Position numbers and translations under genes: made by a program. From Nemopilema nomurai (lineage: Eukaryota > Cnidaria > Scyphozoa > Rhizostomeae > Rhizostomatidae): a DNA stretch of 64,000 nt. Positions 29,501 to 42,279 of this stretch are shown here, in pieces. The stretch is from assembly GCA_003864495.1 (NCBI GenBank), contig ML133386.1, forward strand, positions 1,294,943 through 1,358,942, read 5' to 3'. A model generated the notes under the pieces. That model was given only the letters and a program-made list of their open reading frames with translations. It was not told the origin of the DNA and did no database searches. Within the stretch, counting starts at the first letter, position 1, and every line of letters starts with the position of its first letter.

Positions 29501-32500
29501 CATGGTCGTCACGACAACCTGGAAACATCACCTTATGACCCCCCTCCTAGCAAGACCGCGAAGAAGAAAAAAGGGGCCGTCCTTGTTGGTACTGAGAAGT
29601 TGGAGCTGGACGATGAATCTGGAGAAAACGTTCTTGCGCCAGACACAGTGTTCCCCACAGAGTATGCTTATATTAATTTGCTTTCTTTTGCTTTACCCTA
29701 CCTTGGCCGCTCTTCTTTGTATGCAGTTCCTCCTTGCTCGTTCCTTGTCTTCTTATTACGTATACTTTCGTATACTTATAAGGCAATTCCTTTCTGTTCA
29801 CTTCCCACATACATCAACCGTCAACATGCCAAGCAGATCACCCCAGGACGTCGCATTTGCCCAATCAGTCAACCACTCGGCAGATTATTTCCGTTCACCG
29901 TTCTCTATACGCAGTGCCATTGGTTGCAATCATGTATGCACACTAGCCCTGGGCCATTTCTACAGACAGTGAAACCTAAGTGGCAGCATGACAAAGTGCT
30001 TAGTGATACTCCCTCTTAGGAGCAAGATGTTCTTACAGGGTTTTCTCGTCTCCGTTTGGCACTTAGTTGTTCAGAGATATATAACAAATATTTCTTCAGT
30101 GATATTTTCCTTTTGGGATAATACTTTGAAAAAAGTTATGCCCACGTCACATTTGATTAGGCCATTTATTGCATACAAAGTACGCAGCTGCTAGGGAGAT
30201 TTGTCTGAAAAATTATTATTTATACAGATTGGCCATTGGCCTAAGTGCTATAAAATATCCTGAAGGAAACTCAAGAATACTTGCTAGTTTGTTTCGCATT
30301 TCATTCGCTGATTGCAAGCATGCATTTTCAAATAGAGACAGTTGGTTCGCCAAACGACCAGCTAAAAGGAAGCGGAAATGACATTGAAACTTTTGCTGAT
30401 TTACGGCGTTATTCTGACTTTATTTTATTTTCAGGTCCTTCTTGGATGCCCCATTCGGAAAGCGCGTCGGCAAAGACAGCATCGCCAGTTTATCGGACGA
30501 AGATGTTTTAAAACTTGATGAAGAATGTATACTGGAGTTGGAAGAAGGGCCCATCGAAAAGGACTGCCTAATGCATGATGGGATAGGACCCTTTAATGAC
30601 GTCAACTTGCCTGGTGTTTGGTTTTACAAAATTCCTCACAAGGTCAGCATCAGGCCTAGTTGGTGCAGTATATGTACACGTGCCAGCCTCGGGTTCACCG
30701 GGGCCATGTCTTAGGACCGTGTTTGAATGGTAAAGTAGGGAGCTATAATTGAAGGTTATTTCTATGTGAATCCTAATGGAACCATGTCATAAATGTGACA
30801 AGAATATATTTTGATATTTCTATGGGGTACATACACATCAGTGCGGTTGGAACAAAATTCATATTAGACGGGTGACCTGCTAATTGTATTATTTCTCATT
30901 CAGTACCCTCTTATAAAAGAAACATACTGCAGTTTGACAATCATTTGAGGGGTGGGGTTCCAGTCCATCCAGCCCCCAACCCTCCAATTCGACGGGCTGC
31001 ACATGTAAGGGAGCTATCGAGATGTAATATTGATAAGATCGTTGAAACAGCGAGCAAAACGCTGTAGAATAGATGAAATATGGAACCTAGAAATAGACTT
31101 GCCCTTTTGATCGTAGAATGGGGAACAGTTCAGATGTGGAAATCCACTTGGGAAAGATTACCTCAGCAAATTGGAGGACGGAACACTCACGTCATCTGGA
31201 GGCCACAATGCAACGCGAACCCTGCAAAATAACAAGATGATCTCGTTTTGGAGAAATGCGCAAAAGCGAATATGGTCAGTCGATTCCACGTTTAGGAACG
31301 CGTAACTTTAATTCTTTTTCATTCGAAGATCGTTGATGTGATGCACCGTGTTTTCGCCTTCTCAGCGGCTCAGTGAAATTGCTTCTGTTTGTTTCCAGCT
31401 CACAGATGACTGTATATTTGAATGAAAACGAAGTCGATGAAAAGATCAAGAGGTGAACATGAAATGTCTCTTGCTCTTGCAGAGGCTCACAACTTGTCTT
31501 CAGCTCATTCAAATATGTTTGGGTTTTGGCTTTGAATTTTGTGTCTGCAAAATGCCAAGCAGGGAAGTTCGAGGTTGTCCCAGTGTACGCAACTCTCCAT
31601 GGAACACCAGCATAGGGCTCAATTTGGATTGGCTGAGAGGTTGCACTTAGAACACCACGATCGATTTTCCGATTTAGGCAGACGGCTGCAGTAGCTTTTG
31701 TCCGAAGCAATGCAAGTTTGCCGTCAAGATAGTTGACAAACGTATACCTGTAAAATGCGTTAGAATTGAAAGGGGCTCTAAGTGTGTGTGCTTAAAAAAG
31801 AAGTGTTTTCTTAGCAATGTAAACATCCTTCCATAGCCATGTTTAAATGTTTACATTTCTTAGTTTGCTTATAGAGAACATTTGTAGATGGGCGTACGTA
31901 TTTGCCAGCATGAATCAAAATCTAACTGCAGTAAATCACTACGACAAACCATTCTCATTTTCAGTTGGTTCGCTCTAGTATAGACTTGTTTATTCGCAAA
32001 GTATACGACCTAGAGTGTGTTTGAAATCTTCATTGCTATTCTTGGAACTATCAATCTTATTCCAATTCGAATTTTGCGTTAGTTTATCATTTAAATGTTG
32101 GTTACGAAACTTTTTCGTTTTTTTTCTTCAAACTGGTGGCAGCCACAGGGATTACGATCCAGACAATCATTATGGCGCCATTTTGCCCAAGGTAATAACC
32201 GCTGGAACTGTTACAAGGAGGGCGGTCGAGATTACCTGGCTAACTGCGAGCAACCCGCGGGTAAGCGCGTTATTTGTGTCCCATCATCACTAAATGTTGC
32301 TTTTAGTTCCCCTTTAAGATTAACTGTTTAATGCAAGTTTCTATGAATCAATCAGGACAGAGTCCTTTCTACTTTGTTGTATGCACAGCCTATCATAATG
32401 CAGTTTACCTTTGCCCTGAGTCTTTGCGTATTTTGGATGTAGTCGGACAGAGTCGGCTCCGAACTGAAGGCAATGGTGCGGTCACCCCCCGGCTTCTGCT

Positions 32501-35500
32501 TCGTTGGCGCTGACGTCGACAGCCAAGAGCTTTGGATCGCCTCCATTTTGGGTGACGCCAAATTTGCAGGCATTCATGGTACGTACATCTTCTATTTGTT
32601 TGCATTCCCATAATGCAACTTTTTCCCTGGTGAGCTCTCTTGGATCCGCCTCCTTTCCATGTCTCAATTCATTCAAATTTTGTTCACACATGGCTGCATT
32701 CGGATTAGCTCCCACCGACTACAACCCGGTGAGCAGTCGCCTCAGCAGGACTTTCTATTGGAAGGGGGAAATCAGTTCCATTTCAAGTCACCTCGTAAGA
32801 AAAGCAGGAGTCGCAATAAATCGTTAATTATGTCATTGTTTATCACGCGGCTGCTCTGTATTAAGTCCAATCTTTTGGGTGCATTGTCACGAAATGCGCT
32901 GCAACACCTCTCACTTTTAAGATTCGCCATGACACCAACCCTCCCTAACTCGATTTTTCCATCGAAGGGGAGTAATTTCCCCCTTCGAGTTCTGTTTCTG
33001 CGAATCACATTGTGAATTTCTTTGGACAGGATGCACAGCCTTTGGATGGATGACGCTGCGAGGGAGTAAGTCTGATGGAACCGATTTGCACAGTAAGACG
33101 GCAAGCACGATCAAAATAAGCAGAGATGACGCCAAGGTAAAATGCACAACTGTTCAGTATATCTCCTACCAAGAATATATGACGCGGTGTCCTGAAAAGG
33201 TTTTCGAAGCTTTTTTTGGCTGACCAATCACCTGTGATTCTAGATTTTGAACTACGGCCGAATCTACGGCGCTGGTCAGCGGTACGCAAAGCAGCTACTG
33301 ATGCAATTCAATCACCGTTTGACCGAAGAAATGGCGTCTAAAAAAGCCGCCCAGCTGTACAAAACCACAAAAGGAACGATAAGGTGCCAGTCTTTTTCCC
33401 TCTAATAAATTTTGACATACATGCACTATTTTAGACTTAGCCTTCTGGCTGTCCATGTGAAAGGTGACGGGTATACAGTGACAGGAAATCGGGTTTAATT
33501 GCTTGAAAGTATATTTTCGGTAAAAATGTGACCTGGCGTTCATTCTAGAAAGAAGCTGGATAATAATTAGCAACAGGAAGCACGAAAACATGAAACGTGG
33601 TTAGCAACATGAAATTCTTTAGATTCTTCCTTGGGATCTTTCAGAACAGCTCACGCATTTCAAACTTCCCTGAACACTTTTCTGTTCTTTTCTATTCCCC
33701 AAACTAACTATTCTTATCAAGAGTTTGGGATTTTCACAAATTTGCTAAGAAAGATGCACCTACTGTGCTATCTTGATGTGTTTTGATATGTTTTGTGCCA
33801 AATGGCTGCATCGTACGTTTCATGCCGGTCTTCCTTAAGGGTCTGTTCGCCATTTGTTCTGTTCGTTAGCATCAATCGCTTTTCAAAGATGTGACTTTCA
33901 AGCCATCTAGCTGTAAGTAATACTTCCTTTAGAAGCGTCTCGTGTGCATGGAAGTCTGGTTGAGGCCTTCTGTTTACTTTTCGATGGATTTTGATCATCA
34001 TTCTTGGCATCATGGCGCTCGCTACGTAGTCAGTATTAGCGCGCTTGACAAGTACTGCAACCTCGCATTCCTTGCTCCTAGTGAGCTTGCATGAAACTCA
34101 CCAATCCAGCATATTTTGCATGCTATGCTAAGATTTTTCCATTCCAGCTACCAACTAACCAAGTACGGTAAAGAGCTTGCAGCAAGACACGATTTCCACT
34201 TTTCTGACGATGGCTTCATCGATTCAAAAACGCTGGCAGCAATTTTAAGGAAATCAAGGATTTCACGGTAGACCTACATTTGATGCACTCTATATTAAAG
34301 GAAGTTGCCCTTCCTATTCCCAATGCAGTTCCTACTTTGTTAAAGAAATGCGTTCGCTTCTTCATACCTTTCATGACTAATAAATAGCTGCAGCTTTCAA
34401 AATTAGAAAAATCTACCGGGATCACATTTTGTCTACCGAATCGAATCTTCAAAGGAATCGAAAGAAACGATCTCTTATTTGGCATCGCACATCTAAAATA
34501 TCAGCAGCAACATTTATGACATTTCCAAGAAAGATGTTCATTGTTCATGTTTGTTGGTTTTCAGTGGAAACGAGAGACGCGTTGCTATCCGAAGATGGAT
34601 CAAGGGGAGGTTGGTTTCGTTCTCTTCTATTTTAGAGCTGTTCCTTTTCGCGATATTGATATCCACATGCCACGTGCTTTGTGTAATAGTTTATGGGTGG
34701 ATTTTTCAGTGAAAGTGAGATGTTCAATATGCTAGAAGACATCGCTGTGTCTGAAGAGCCGCGAACCCCCGTTCTTCAATGCAAAATAAGCCGGTCTTTG
34801 GACCCGGGAGTGGTGAAAGACGAGGTATGTTAAGTATCACGTGTTCTGTCATTGCTGCGGCAAAACCGATAGGTAGTTAGGCCGTGAGGTTAGCGCCAGT
34901 TTAAAGTTGGAAGCGCCAATAATTCATCCTTCTTTATGTCCCCATGTATCAACAGTTAGTTGTAATCTAAGTCAAAGAGTGGAATGACAATTCATGATGG
35001 GTCATAAAATGAAGGCCATACATGATATGGCCGATAGTAGTACATGCTATCAAATACGCGTGTAGGTTGAGGAATGCAAGTTAGAGGAAAGGAGAGTCAT
35101 GAACTCAAGAACAAATAAATGAGTAAATCAGGACTTTTGTCTGTATCTAATACCAGCACACCTAATCTTCACGGTTTATTACGTAAGCTGTGGTTAGTAC
35201 CAGGCCTCTAGTAGGTGCCAAACGTCAAGTGATTACAGATCGGAAGTGGCTCAACAGCAACAGTAGAACCATCGATTGTGAGAGTGTCAAGCGTGAAAAC
35301 AGCCGATGTTTTGTGTCATTTTTTAGATTCCTTTGGGATTGTTCCATTGGGGATCAGGCTAATGTATGTCTCCCTTTAGCTGAACTGGCTGAAGCCAAAA
35401 TGACGAGACAGGAGAGTCACCCAGTGCACTCTTGAGTTGTTGTTGTTGTTAATTTGAAGTCTTATGAATTGTAGTTCATAACGAGTCGACTGAACTGGGT

Positions 35501-38500
35501 GGTGCAATCGTCTGCGGTGGATTATCTGCACCTGATTCTTGTTTGCATGAAGTGGCTTTTCGCAGAGTTCAACATCCAGGGACGTTTTTGCATCAGTATT
35601 CACGATGAGGTAAGCATCTCTATGCACCTCCATGCACCTCCATGCTAATTCAAACGAGTACAATTTTGAGCAGCAAAATAATGTAACCTCCCAAGTGAAA
35701 CACAATGACATTTGAGAATTGATTAAATTGCTGCATTACATTAATTGAAGCAGCAATGAAGGCCGCAGTATAACTTGAAAGATACTTCTAAGGAGATGAA
35801 TTTTATTTTTTGAAGGTTTTTTTCTAGCCTTGTTTGGTACTCTGTGTTTGGCCAGCAGAAAAAGGGCGTACGGACTTCATTGCTCCCCAGAATAGGATAG
35901 ATGTAAAGAGCAAAGCCGAGGTTCCTTGCTCGGACGTTGAAAAATTGAATGCTCTGCACCATCTTGAACAATCATAATTTTCGTCTTTGTTACTCTAACA
36001 TAGTTTATATGCACAACGCTTCGTGGTAAAAAAACTTCACAATAGCTAGAGAAAGCAGAACCAGCTTTTGTCTACTTCAGTATGCAAACTCCGAAAACTG
36101 ACCAAGAGCTGACAAAATAAATAGCAAGGATGGTATGAAAATTGTTTGTTGGGCGCCAGTTTGGGTGTTTAAAAAGCGCCAGAATTTGCCAACGAGCGCC
36201 AATTTGCTAGTGAAAAATTAGAACAATATGAAAATTACGAGGTTGCCAGTCTTGAGATTTTGAGAAACTGAAAAGAAACGTAAACTAGAGAAAAAGTTCA
36301 ATTAGTTAAATACTTCATTTCGTCGTTTGAAAGTCAGTTAATTACAAATTGTTGATAACTGATATGTTAATTGTTAATATGATAACTGATATGGTAATAA
36401 GTAAACTGAAACTTAAGTTTCCAACGTCGAAAATGTCAGTTTGATCGGCGTCTTTATCATCTGTTTCAATCACATCTTTTTATACATTTACTTTGCATTA
36501 AACATTTCAATCATCCTTTCTGTGAATGCTCGTCAACACAATGCTTTGTGAAAGCTCAAACCTATTGCATCACAACACTCTCAATAAAGGGATTTCATCT
36601 CTTGGCGGATCTCTGGACTAGCAGATTTTTTACTGTTCCAAATTTAAAAAAACATACAGCGAAAGCTGCATTCTTAGGGCAGCCTACAATTGCAAACCTT
36701 GACAGCTTTTACCATCATTTTTGTAAAAACAATGTCCAAACGCTTGTTCATGTTTCTGGCCTAGAAAAAATTTATGGGTCGAGAAATTTGGCCTAATAGC
36801 CAGTTGCGGGTCGAAAACACCAGAGGGTGGTAAGAAGAGGGGATGATTGCCTGTAATTGACCAATCGCTGTCACTTCACCCCTGACTTTTAGAAGAGCCT
36901 AAGAGAAAATACCAACTCTTTGTATGATGCTTTAGAAAAGAGAAAACCTTGGCGTGATCAGTTCTGAAGAAACTAAAAAAAGTTGCAGCAGCCGAAACCG
37001 GACCGGATTTACGGAACTGGATTCACTGAACCGGATTTACGGAACTGAACCGGATTTACGGAACTGGATTCACTGAACCGGATTTACGGAACTGGATTCA
37101 CTGAACCGGATTTACGGAACCGGATTTACAGAACCGGATTCACTGAACCGGATTTACAGAACCGGATTCACTCAACAGGATTTACGGAACCGGATTTACG
37201 GAACTGGATTCACTGAACCGGATTTACGAAACCGGATTTACGGAACCGGATTTACGGAACCGGATTTACGGAACCGGATTCACTGAACCGGATTTACGGA
37301 ACCGGATTCACTGAACCGGATTTACAGAAGCGGATTCACTGAACCGGATTCACTGAACCGGATTTACGGAACCGAATTCACTGAACCGGATTCACTGAAC
37401 CGAATTTTCGGAACCGGATTTACGGACCGTTTTTACGGAACCGGATTTACGGAACCGTTTTTACGGATCCGGATTTACGGAACCTGATTTACGGAACCGT
37501 TTTTACGGAATCACTGTACAATGAATCACACTTGAGCACTCAATTAATTTGGCTTGTGCTCGAAGTCTGTTGCGTGTCTCCTCAGGGGTTGCAATTTCTG
37601 CACCCCGTTTCCGATACAGCTGCCTTGATTCTCGTGTGAATTCTGATTGCAGCTCAGTTTGTCTTACTGGCAGTGTGTCGCTTTTGTCTACATCATGAGA
37701 CTTTTTATGCAAAATATATTATTAATGTCTCTGGAAACTTATGATTATCGGTTAATTAGGTAGGCCAATACCTTCTTTGCCCGCATTTTAGGTTCGATAC
37801 ATCGTAAAGGAGGAAGACAAGTATAGGGCAGCTCTAGCTTTGCAGATCACCAATCTTTTCACCAGAGCAATGTTTGCTTACAAACTGGGAATGCATGACC
37901 TGCCACAAGTAAGTGCTTCGACTTTGATTTCGATGCAGTGCCAACAAATCAAAATACCCCTGGCACAAGGCCATGTTGTTTTTACCTGAGTAATCCCAGG
38001 TTGTTGTTGTTAATTAGTTGTTGTAGCAGATAATCGAACTCTGGTTATCTTCCAGTCACCTTTTTTTGGGTGGTTGGGGGGTAATTGGCGGTGTTACCCA
38101 AGCAATTGGCCCGGTATGGTCCGAAACATGAGAAAAGTTTCTACGCTCTGATGGCCGCTCTTCACCAAAATATTCGCGGTATTAGACAGAATCAAGAGAT
38201 TTGAATGAGAATTGACATGAATGACAGTCGAGATGTGAAAGAGAGTCGAGAAATCGATTTGTCGAAAGCAAAGTGGCAGATGCATGGGGCAGGTGAAATA
38301 TTGTCTAATCATGAAGGTGTTTACGAATTCAATGGAAATTAAAGCTGATTTTCTTGGGTTTTGACAATCAGAGCGTGATGATTAAACAGTTAATGTTACA
38401 GTGATGACCACAAGGTTGCCTTTTGCGCTTTTGAAGAATAATTGGCTTAAATACTTCGATGAATAAACAGACTAGATTACAATGGCAATAGAGATAGGAA

Positions 38501-40646
38501 CATCATCAACGCACATTCAATTTGTTTTGTGCTACACCGTCTGTGGCGCACGCAAGGCGCATTCAAGTAATTCGTCCCCAGAACTCGCTCTGCTTTATCG
38601 CGTCCTTAGAGCTTTGGCAGTCGCCGCTGGGCTTATTTGCCTTTTGGGCAAACCGAGCAAAGGGAGCCTTTCACCAGAAGTGAGCGATATTCATCCTCGA
38701 ATTTGACGGTTGCTGCGAGTTACCCTTAGCGTACCCTTTTACTCACGCGTTCTGCAAATGACATTACCAATCGGCGGCACCCAGGCTGCAGTTTTCAACC
38801 CCCTTTACGCCATTCCAAGTTATCTTTTGCCCCTGACCAAGTTATCACCATCGTTTTTCTAAAGGATGAGTAATTTTTAATCTACTAAGTTATGTCTAAA
38901 TTCTTGTCAAAATAATATTAGTAAAAAGTTTGGTTGTTTTCGTAGGACAAGCGTGTTTGTTAGACAATCTAAGTAATTGGTTTATACACACGTACAAGAA
39001 AGCATTATAAGCCGCGTGAAACTCATAACAGAATACTTCAACAGGATTCATTTGGAATTTGGTTTCACGTTGAGTCCTAATGAATCCTAATGAATCCAAA
39101 GGAATCCAAATAAATACTTCTAACTAATCAGTCTTGATTAAAAGCAGAAAACTGACAACAAGACGATATCTCATCAGCGATGGCTTCTGTTAATCGATTC
39201 AGAAACCAGACCGTCACTCCCATTACTGAATTGTCAAATAAACCTGATTGCGTCGTTACTTTTGTGACGCCTTATTAACTCAATAAGATCTTTGGTGCAT
39301 TTCATTTACTTTTGGATGTATCAAAAGGTATAAAGTTAATTCTTCGATCATGATCTATTGTCTTATTTGGAAGGCATCGGTTTCTGCGTGATTTCTATTG
39401 ATCGGTTATTTCATTGTAGTCAGTGGCGTTCTTCAGTGCTGTTGACATCGACAGGGTGATTCGCAAGGAAGCGACAATGGACTGCAAGACGCCTTCGAAT
39501 CCCCAAGGCCTACAAATCGGGCATGGTATTCCTGCAGGCACGTAGCTTTTTCAAGTGATTCACTTCGATTCACTTTGAGCAGACGTATGGACAATCGCCT
39601 CTCTTTTTCCTTTTGTTATAGTCAAAATTCTATGGCCACTTTCAGCTCTCGATGCTTTCCGAATTACTCCATTTATAACCCCATTCATTTCTGATTCATA
39701 CAGCCACATTTGTTTTTGACTTTACGACTGTCAGAGGATAAGAAGAGACTTGAGGACCGTGGAAAATGCAATCGATTTCGACTGCTTAATCATCTTACGT
39801 AACCAACTTCACAACCATATCAGCCTTTCTGTTTTTGTTGTGACTGGAACCAGTTAATAAAGGGAACGATGGTACTCCACATGACTGTCCACAACGTTTG
39901 GTTGGACTCTCGTGTCTCCTTTGGTTGCAAATGTCAAACCCCCGAGGGTGTGTTGCTAGTGAGATAGTGAGCCAAATAGAGGTTGAGCAGTGCTGGAAAG
40001 GAGTCACTGATTGATATAGCCAGTTGATTTGTGCCATGAAGCAAAGTGAAGGTGGAAAATAGAGCAAAGGTGGAAAATAGAGCAAAGGTGGAAAATAGAG
40101 CAAGGGCGGACCAATGGTTAAGAAGGAAAGCATGACGCAATTGGAAATGTCAAGTTTAGCAATTTCATACCATTTTAAACAGTAGCCTACGCGAAAAGTA
40201 ATTGATGAATGTGCAATAATTTGGTTTAATCTCGTATTTGTTAATTTTGGCCACCGCAAAATTAGACCGGGCAAGAGCAAGGAAGACTTCGAAGCTCAAT
40301 GATGAAAGCTGCTTAGAACGGCCTCTCCCTCCTTAAACAAGCGCTCCTCTGCGGTAAAATGTCCGCTTCTTCTGGCTCCAGTTAACGGGAATAGCTGGGG
40401 CAAGACTAGTCGAGAAAAGAACAAGACATTAAATGATGCCATCGCATTTTGCAAGTTTTTGTGCCTCTTTCGCATGTTCGCTCCTTCTCCTTTCTCTTCA
40501 AGGCGTCATTGTGACTACAATGAATATTTTGTTCATACTCTGAGAGTCCTAAAAGTCGTCTTATTTAAAATAGTCTTTTTGTAGGTGAAGCGTTGGACAT
40601 ATACCAAATATTGGAGAGAACTAATGGCGGAAAGTTGGCAGTCTGA
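23539..40646 (+). CDS. POLG: Mitochondrial DNA polymerase gamma catalytic subunit, 20 exons, complete
   Basis: Replicates and proofreads mitochondrial DNA in the matrix. Exons: 23539-24146, 24893-25076, 25480-25719, 27359-27621, 28008-28280, 29341-29661, 30435-30642, 31117-31274, 31399-31452, 32143-32260, 32443-32578, 33030-33136, 33244-33383, 34148-34267, 34565-34609, 34710-34824, 35475-35609, 37792-37908, 39420-39537, 40585-40646; 1,173 residues versus 1,239 in human. The start [16 protein letters not shown] is basic and suits a mitochondrial presequence; an in-frame stop lies at 23443 and no earlier in-frame ATG follows it. Exonuclease motifs: FDVEVC (exon 1), GHNVGFDR (exon 2), [13 protein letters not shown] (exon 4). 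Polymerase motifs: [10 protein letters not shown] (motif A, exon 11), GTDLHSKTA (exon 12) with [10 protein letters not shown] (exon 13) for motif B, and [10 protein letters not shown] (motif C, split by intron 17). All catalytic acidic residues are present. The last intron begins with GC. Family identity is certain. Confidence 0.96.
24444..24855 (+). repeat. Dispersed repeat copy A in POLG intron 1
   Basis: Carries a degraded reading frame ending [17 protein letters not shown] then W-x-NPE-x-x-Q-x-stop, followed by TGCTTGTAA and TTTGTAATG near its end. The same layout recurs at 26220-26535, so this is one family of mobile repeat, probably the 3' end of a retroelement. Confidence 0.6.
26000..26535 (+). 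repeat. Dispersed repeat copy B in POLG intron 3
   Basis: Carries [26 protein letters not shown] and stop, then TGCTTGTAATAG and TTTGTAATAG. It is the better preserved copy of the element at 24444-24855. An in-frame stop near 26190 shows that it is not coding now. Confidence 0.6.
36041..36900 (+). repeat. Dispersed repeat copy 1 in POLG intron 17
   Basis: The stretches at 36041-36127 (AGCAGAACCAGCTTTTGTC, GAGCTGACAAAATAAA) and 36788-36900 (AGCCAGTTGCGGGTCGAAAA, TAATTGACCAATCGC) match the start and end of a shorter copy at 43652-43885. About 660 bp between them is either an insertion here or a deletion there. Confidence 0.5.
36995..37509 (+). repeat. 14-bp tandem array with alternating unit types, POLG intron 17
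   Basis: About 36 units of AACCGGATTTACGG and AACCGGATTCACTG alternate irregularly, with variants ending in TTTTTACGG at the 3' edge. The two unit types differ mainly at their last five bases. Confidence 0.95.
37503..37712 (-). other. Antisense coding-like island in POLG intron 17
   Basis: An open frame with strongly protein-like composition ([36 protein letters not shown]) abuts the tandem array. I do not recognise it. It could be a fragment of a transposon protein or a captured exon. Confidence 0.3.
39538..40584 (+). other. POLG: GC-AG intron 19 of POLG
   Basis: The donor reads CAG|GCACGT and the acceptor TTTTTGTAG. Only this GC donor joins GIPAG to [10 protein letters not shown] in frame, as in other POLG C termini. 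The nearby GT (39541) gives an immediate stop. Confidence 0.8.
40053..40105 (+). repeat. 18-bp tandem repeat, about 3 copies, POLG intron 19
   Basis: The unit TGGAAAATAGAGCAAAGG is repeated about three times, giving a PPLLYF repeat in an antisense open frame. Confidence 0.9.
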
Positions 40647-40748
40647 GTCTTATCCGGTCACGTGCTTTACAGTGCCCAAAGAAGGGTCCAAGATTTCAAG
40701 GAGGTCTTCAAGTTATTCTCCAGGAATTTCATACTCCAGGAATGACAA

Positions 40749-40754
40749 AATAAA
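40749..40754 (+). terminator. Poly(A) signal AATAAA after POLG
   Basis: AATAAA lies about 100 nt after the POLG stop, a short but plausible 3' UTR. A second AATAAA follows at 40976-40981. Confidence 0.5.
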
Positions 40755-40981
40755 AGACAAACGATTCATATGTTAATTTATAGATTAAAAGCTGTTTCCT
40801 GTTGAAAACAAAAGAATCATCAAATCAGCTCTTACTAACAGAATGTTTTGATAAAATAATGCTGATTATTTTTGCAGCCATTTGACCATACCATTGATTG
40901 AAGCTGAATGGATTCAAATCATTGCAAGATGCTGTGTTGAACAGAAGTAAAGCAATGTATGCCAATTTGACCAGAAATAAA

Positions 40982-42279
40982 TGAGATTATCTTCCGTTTA
41001 AAAATTCCTGTAGCATTATCGCCCTGAAGATTCTAAAAATTCGAGAATTAAAATTATTAGTGGCTGGATAAACAAACAGCCAGTAAAATCTCCGCTAGCT
41101 CTGACAAATTTAATAATGCTACAAGTTAAACTCTCGTTTGTCACTAACGTACTCCTCTATAAATGTTCAATGGATGTCATTGCACAATTACTAGAAACGT
41201 ATGAATTAAAAACAATTGGTAAAAGTTAAACGCTTCTCTGGTAATTCTTTGGACCACGTCCGGGTTCGTTAAATTTCGTCAATAAAGCCAGATCTTACAT
41301 GGAAATGACAAGCGCATTCTTGTCAATCTATAATCCATTTTTCAAAAGCCTTGAGCCAGGTTGCCCACCTGAATAATCTCATGTCCGCCTACAAATCTGT
41401 TCAGACTCAGAGCTGTCCACATTTTCATAAGTCTGTGACATCTGACACTACTAACCAAGCTAAAAATGACCATTTATTCCTAATCTGAACAACAATGTTG
41501 TACCAGATGTCAGACCCATTCATCAGTATGTAGCTAAGTACTTAAACGATTTCTCCGTTGACGTAAAAGGATCATAGGTACTGGAGCGGAAATTTGAGCA
41601 AGGCTTATACATTTTCTTCCCCACCCCACAATGGCTAGGAGTAGCGATTGTTATTGAAAAATACAAGAAGTTTGTTATGGTCAGTTAATCATGCGTTCTT
41701 CTCACAACCGTCTAGTGTTTTCGATCCGCAACTGGCTATCAATGTACACACCTAAGCCAAGTTTTTATCTGTTTTTAACGTTACCGTGACGTTTTGAACC
41801 AAAAAACATTTTTTAGGAATTAAAAATGAAAAAAAGCGAATACAAGTTCTAGCTGGATACTTTCTGTGACAAATAATGCGTGCGCAGTTACGAGATTACA
41901 CTGCATTGAATAGAGGTTGTATGATGTGGTACGCGTTTGTACATCAAGCGTCTACAAGACGAAGGAATACGAATGGCCAGAACAGGAACAGTCAGTGAGG
42001 CGGGCAAAGACTGCCAGGTCTAATGACCAACTGCCCTGCTCTACTGAGCAAGGAAAACTGATGGCTCGCCAAGCATAGGATGATAAATTCCTACACGTTT
42101 TTAGCGCAAGTTTTCCTTTCTCAAGCTTTCATTGAAGAGATGGCACCCTTTACCAACACTGCCAATGCCTTCAAAGCAGCAGCTGCACAATGTCATAAGA
42201 TGGTATTCACCTGAAGCAATCCAACTACTTGTGCCTAGCTGTGCCAAGTTAGAGGACCACAGAAAAGGGATAACCATTT
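40982..42279. other. Convergent intergenic region POLG/NUDT17
   Basis: AT-rich DNA with the inverted dispersed repeat at 41650-41750. No gene seen. The NUDT17 3' UTR presumably lies in its right part. Confidence 0.5.
41650..41750 (-). repeat. Dispersed repeat copy 3, inverted
   Basis: On the minus strand it reads GATAGCCAGTTGCGGATCG and AAAACACTAGACGGTTGTGA, matching the 36788-36830 segment with few changes but in the opposite orientation. Confidence 0.5.

Larger units (their letters stand above)
32143..37908 (+). other. POLG: POLG polymerase-domain exons (10-18)
   Basis: These nine exons encode the palm and fingers of a family A polymerase: [20 protein letters not shown], motif [52 protein letters not shown] and motif C ISIHDE. 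Motif C is interrupted by a phase-0 intron directly after HDE. Confidence 0.94.

Noticed and set aside
31276..31710. 144-codon minus frame over POLG exon 9
   Set aside because: The plus-strand exon ([12 protein letters not shown]) fits POLG exactly; the minus frame shows no similarity and is intron plus antisense exon.
32659..33015. Plus frame in POLG intron 11 with [16 protein letters not shown]
   Set aside because: POLG reads straight from exon 11 to exon 12 in phase without it, and the frame has no recognisable domain.
36995..37509. CRISPR-like array
   Set aside because: Units are contiguous with no unique spacers, and the context is a eukaryotic intron.
39795..40280. 161-codon minus frame in POLG intron 19
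   Set aside because: Part of it is the 18-bp tandem repeat (PPLLYF) and the remainder resembles nothing I know; no splice or start support.
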